Shown in pieces: positions 62,312 to 64,000 of a DNA stretch of 64,000 nt; positions within the stretch are counted from its first letter, which is position 1, and every line of letters begins with the position of its first letter. The position numbers and the translations under genes were made by a program. The DNA is taken from the NCBI GenBank assembly GCA_042219525.1, contig JBDGPU010000073.1:1-64000 (forward strand), in the 5' to 3' direction. The notes under the pieces were generated by a model that had not been told where the DNA came from, made no database searches, and was given only the letters and a program-made list of their open reading frames with translations. Source of the stretch: JBDGPU01 sp042219525. GTDB taxonomy: Archaea > Halobacteriota > Halobacteria > Halobacteriales > Haloferacaceae.

Positions 62312-63429
62312 TGGTCACCTTTGAGTTTCTGTTGCATCCGCTTCTCGATGTACTTGGAAACGACGCTCATGCCCGCGACGATGCCGAACAGCAGCACGCC
62401 CGCGACGAACAGCACGTCGAGCGTGCTCTCCGAGGCGCTCCCGTACTGGGTGGCGATGAGGCTCGTGAGGGTGGCGCTGGCGTCGAAGACGTCGTACAGT
62501 GGGTCCGCCAGGCCGACGCCGGCGGCCATGATCGCCGCCACGGCCATCGTCTCGCCGATCGCCCGCCCGAGGCCAAGAATGACCGCCGCCGAGATGCCCG
62601 AGAACGCCGCCGGGATGGAGATACTCTTCATCGTCTGCCAGCGGGTCGCACCGATCGCGATCGACCCATCCCGCATCGAGTCCGGCACGCTGGAGAGCGC
62701 GTCCTCGGCGACGGAGACGACCGTCGGGAGCGCCATGACGCCAACCGTGACGCCCGCGATGAGGAAGCTCGCCCCGTCGTCGAGGAACGACGTCTGAACG
62801 AAGCCGTTCAGCACCTGAAAGCCGATGAACCCGTAGACGATAGACGGGATGCCGGCCAGGATCTCCACGCCGGGTTTGATGAACTCACGGACCCCGTCGC
62901 TCGCGATCTCGGCGATGAAAAGGGCGCCGAAGAGCCCGAGCGGCCCGGCGACGGCGCCCGCGATGACGGTCACGATGACCGTCGCCCAGATGGTGGGGAC
63001 GAGCGAGTAGACGTCCGCCGACGGGTTCCACGTCGACTCGCCGGCCGGGAGCAGCGCGTCGAGCCAGAAGAACCAGCGGACCTGGCCATTCTCGACCGGG
63101 ATGACGAAGAGCCCCGTGCCGTGTTCGAGGACCGCCGGCATCGCGCTCGCGAACAGGAAGTACGTGATGAACGCGACCGTCAACACGGTGAAGACGGTGG
63201 CCACGAACGTCAGCAATCGCGCGATGACGGCCTGGTGAGTGATCCACCCGACGGCGACCACACCGAGGGCCATCCCGAGTACCGGGAGAACGTACGTCGG
63301 GGCAAGCAGGAACGTGAGCACGAGCAGGGCGAGGGTGACGCCGAGGGCCGCAACGAGCGCGCGAGCCCCGGTGGATTCCTCCTCCCCGAAGATCAATCGT
63401 CGTGCCGTCGTGAGGTTAGTCTCGAGCAT
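62308..63429 (-). CDS. pstC: Phosphate ABC transporter permease PstC
   Basis: A 373-aa permease. N-terminal helices (GARALVAALGVTLALLVLTFLLAPTYVLPVLGMALGVVAVGWI, about 22-65) precede the PstC core: IPVENGQVRWFFWLDALLPAGESTWNPSADVYSLVPTIWATVIVTVIAGAV and the EAA-type loop SMRDGSIAIGATRWQTMKSISIPAAFSGISAAVILGLGRAIGETMAVA. Overlaps pstA by 4 bp. The ATG is the first in frame; 62 bp separate it from pstS. Confidence 0.93.
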   Translation of the reverse strand: MLETNLTTARRLIFGEEESTGARALVAALGVTLALLVLTFLLAPTYVLPVLGMALGVVAVGWITHQAVIARLLTFVATVFTVLTVAFITYFLFASAMPAVLEHGTGLFVIPVENGQVRWFFWLDALLPAGESTWNPSADVYSLVPTIWATVIVTVIAGAVAGPLGLFGALFIAEIASDGVREFIKPGVEILAGIPSIVYGFIGFQVLNGFVQTSFLDDGASFLIAGVTVGVMALPTVVSVAEDALSSVPDSMRDGSIAIGATRWQTMKSISIPAAFSGISAAVILGLGRAIGETMAVAAIMAAGVGLADPLYDVFDASATLTSLIATQYGSASESTLDVLFVAGVLLFGIVAGMSVVSKYIEKRMQQKLKGDQ

Positions 63430-63491
63430 TGATGAGATATGAAAAGCCGTTTCTGGGGTTACCCGTCCGAAAGAACCTCGGTCACGGGTCG

Positions 63492-64000
63492 TTAGACCTG
63501 GTCAGGGAGCTTCTTCCGCTGCTCCTCTCGGCGGCGCTTGCCGAGGGTGAAGTAGTTGTTCGGCGCGACGAAGGTCTCCTGGCCGAACTTCGAGAGGATC
63601 ATGTTGATGAAGGCGGCCTCCTTCTTCGAGGTGCCTTTCCACGTGTACATGTGGAGGTCACGCGAGAGCGGGTAGGACTTGGCGTCGAGCCCGTGCTGCG
63701 GGTCCTCGTACTCGTACGTGGTCCCTTTCCATTCGAGCGCGATCGGCGAGACGCCCTGCGTCCCGAGGAACGCCAGCGCGAGATAGCTGATGGCGTTGTC
63801 GGCCTGCGCGATGGCCTGGGCGAGGCGCTGGTTCTGACCGTACCGATTGGCGACCTGCGTGTCCTCCTCCGGGTTGCCGAAGACGTTGCTGACGAAGGCG
63901 GTACGTGTGCCGGAGCCCTTGACGCGGCCCAGCACCTGGATGTCCTTGTCCGGTCCGCCGAGCTCGCTCCAGTTGGTGATGCGACCCTTGTAGAGGTCCT
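63492..64000 (-). CDS. pstS: Phosphate-binding protein PstS (C-terminal part, runs off window)
   Basis: The last 169 codons of a PstS phosphate-binding lipoprotein; the N-terminus lies beyond base 64000. Recognisable PstS phrases are ITNWSELGGPDKDIQVLGR (directly at the window edge), GSGTRTAFV (phosphate-binding loop), AISYLALAFLGTQGVSPIALEW and YPLSRDLHMYTW. The stop is 62 bp upstream of the pstC start in the same direction, which fits the order pstS-pstC-pstA-pstB-phoU. In haloarchaea the N-terminus is normally a Tat lipobox, not visible here. Confidence 0.9.
   Translation of the reverse strand, partial: DLYKGRITNWSELGGPDKDIQVLGRVKGSGTRTAFVSNVFGNPEEDTQVANRYGQNQRLAQAIAQADNAISYLALAFLGTQGVSPIALEWKGTTYEYEDPQHGLDAKSYPLSRDLHMYTWKGTSKKEAAFINMILSKFGQETFVAPNNYFTLGKRRREEQRKKLPDQV

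Overview
This window is a GC-rich stretch of a halophilic archaeon's chromosome (class Halobacteria). The evidence is the strongly acidic (Asp/Glu-rich) proteome, twin-arginine lipoboxes on secreted binding proteins, a PGF-CTERM protein, a halobacterial-type 2Fe-2S ferredoxin, methenyl-tetrahydromethanopterin cyclohydrolase, archaeal CheF proteins, and TATA boxes close to start codons (leaderless style). No rRNA, tRNA or CRISPR array was seen. Gene calls rest on reading frames and motif recognition by eye; no database search was run.

Layout. 1-9 kb: structured/repeat DNA, yqeC, a 17-bp minisatellite, a frameshifted prolyl oligopeptidase with a Gly/Asp-rich insert, an alpha/beta hydrolase-fold protein without its nucleophile serine, a GlcD-type FAD oxidase, a thiamine-binding-type small protein and a PGF-CTERM surface protein. 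9-10.3 kb: a solo tnpB element. 10.4-15 kb: mch, a histidine kinase, a PhoU/TrkA-C protein and ferredoxin. 15.2-25.4 kb: a chemotaxis block (two cheF genes, a HEAT-repeat protein, cheR-cheA-cheB, cheW) followed by RecA/KaiC-like ATPases. 25.4-28.4 kb: mostly non-coding, with two small conserved genes and five copies of a ~24-nt motif.

28.4-42.9 kb: an iron/siderophore island lying between two closely related IS4-superfamily insertion sequences in the same orientation, like a composite transposon. It holds two Tat lipoprotein binding proteins, a FecCD-type permease and ATPase, a fused TMD-NBD ABC transporter, two minimal thioredoxin-reductase-like flavoproteins lacking an NADPH domain, three genes of unknown function (one of only 52 codons), and a short DtxR-like repressor. 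Five TTAGGCnnnnCCTAA palindromes sit at its promoters. The repressor lacks most canonical DtxR metal ligands, so the whole looks like an autonomous, possibly mobile, iron-uptake regulon with non-standard control. This is the most interesting part of the window.

43.2-53.7 kb: a carbon-phosphorus lyase locus. phnGHIJKLM plus a TIM-barrel gene run leftward; phnD-phnC-phnE plus a hexapeptide acyltransferase run rightward from a shared divergent promoter region. 53.8-64 kb: phosphate control and uptake. A novel-looking HTH-PhoU fusion and an AbrB-PhoU protein are divergent, and their promoter region shares a 15-bp element with the phn promoter region. Then comes pstS(partial)-pstC-pstA-pstB-phoU-AbrB/PhoU on the minus strand. 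The right third of the window is therefore a phosphorus-acquisition region: Pst takes up phosphate, PhnDCE takes up phosphonate, the C-P lyase releases phosphate from it, and PhoU-type proteins probably regulate both.
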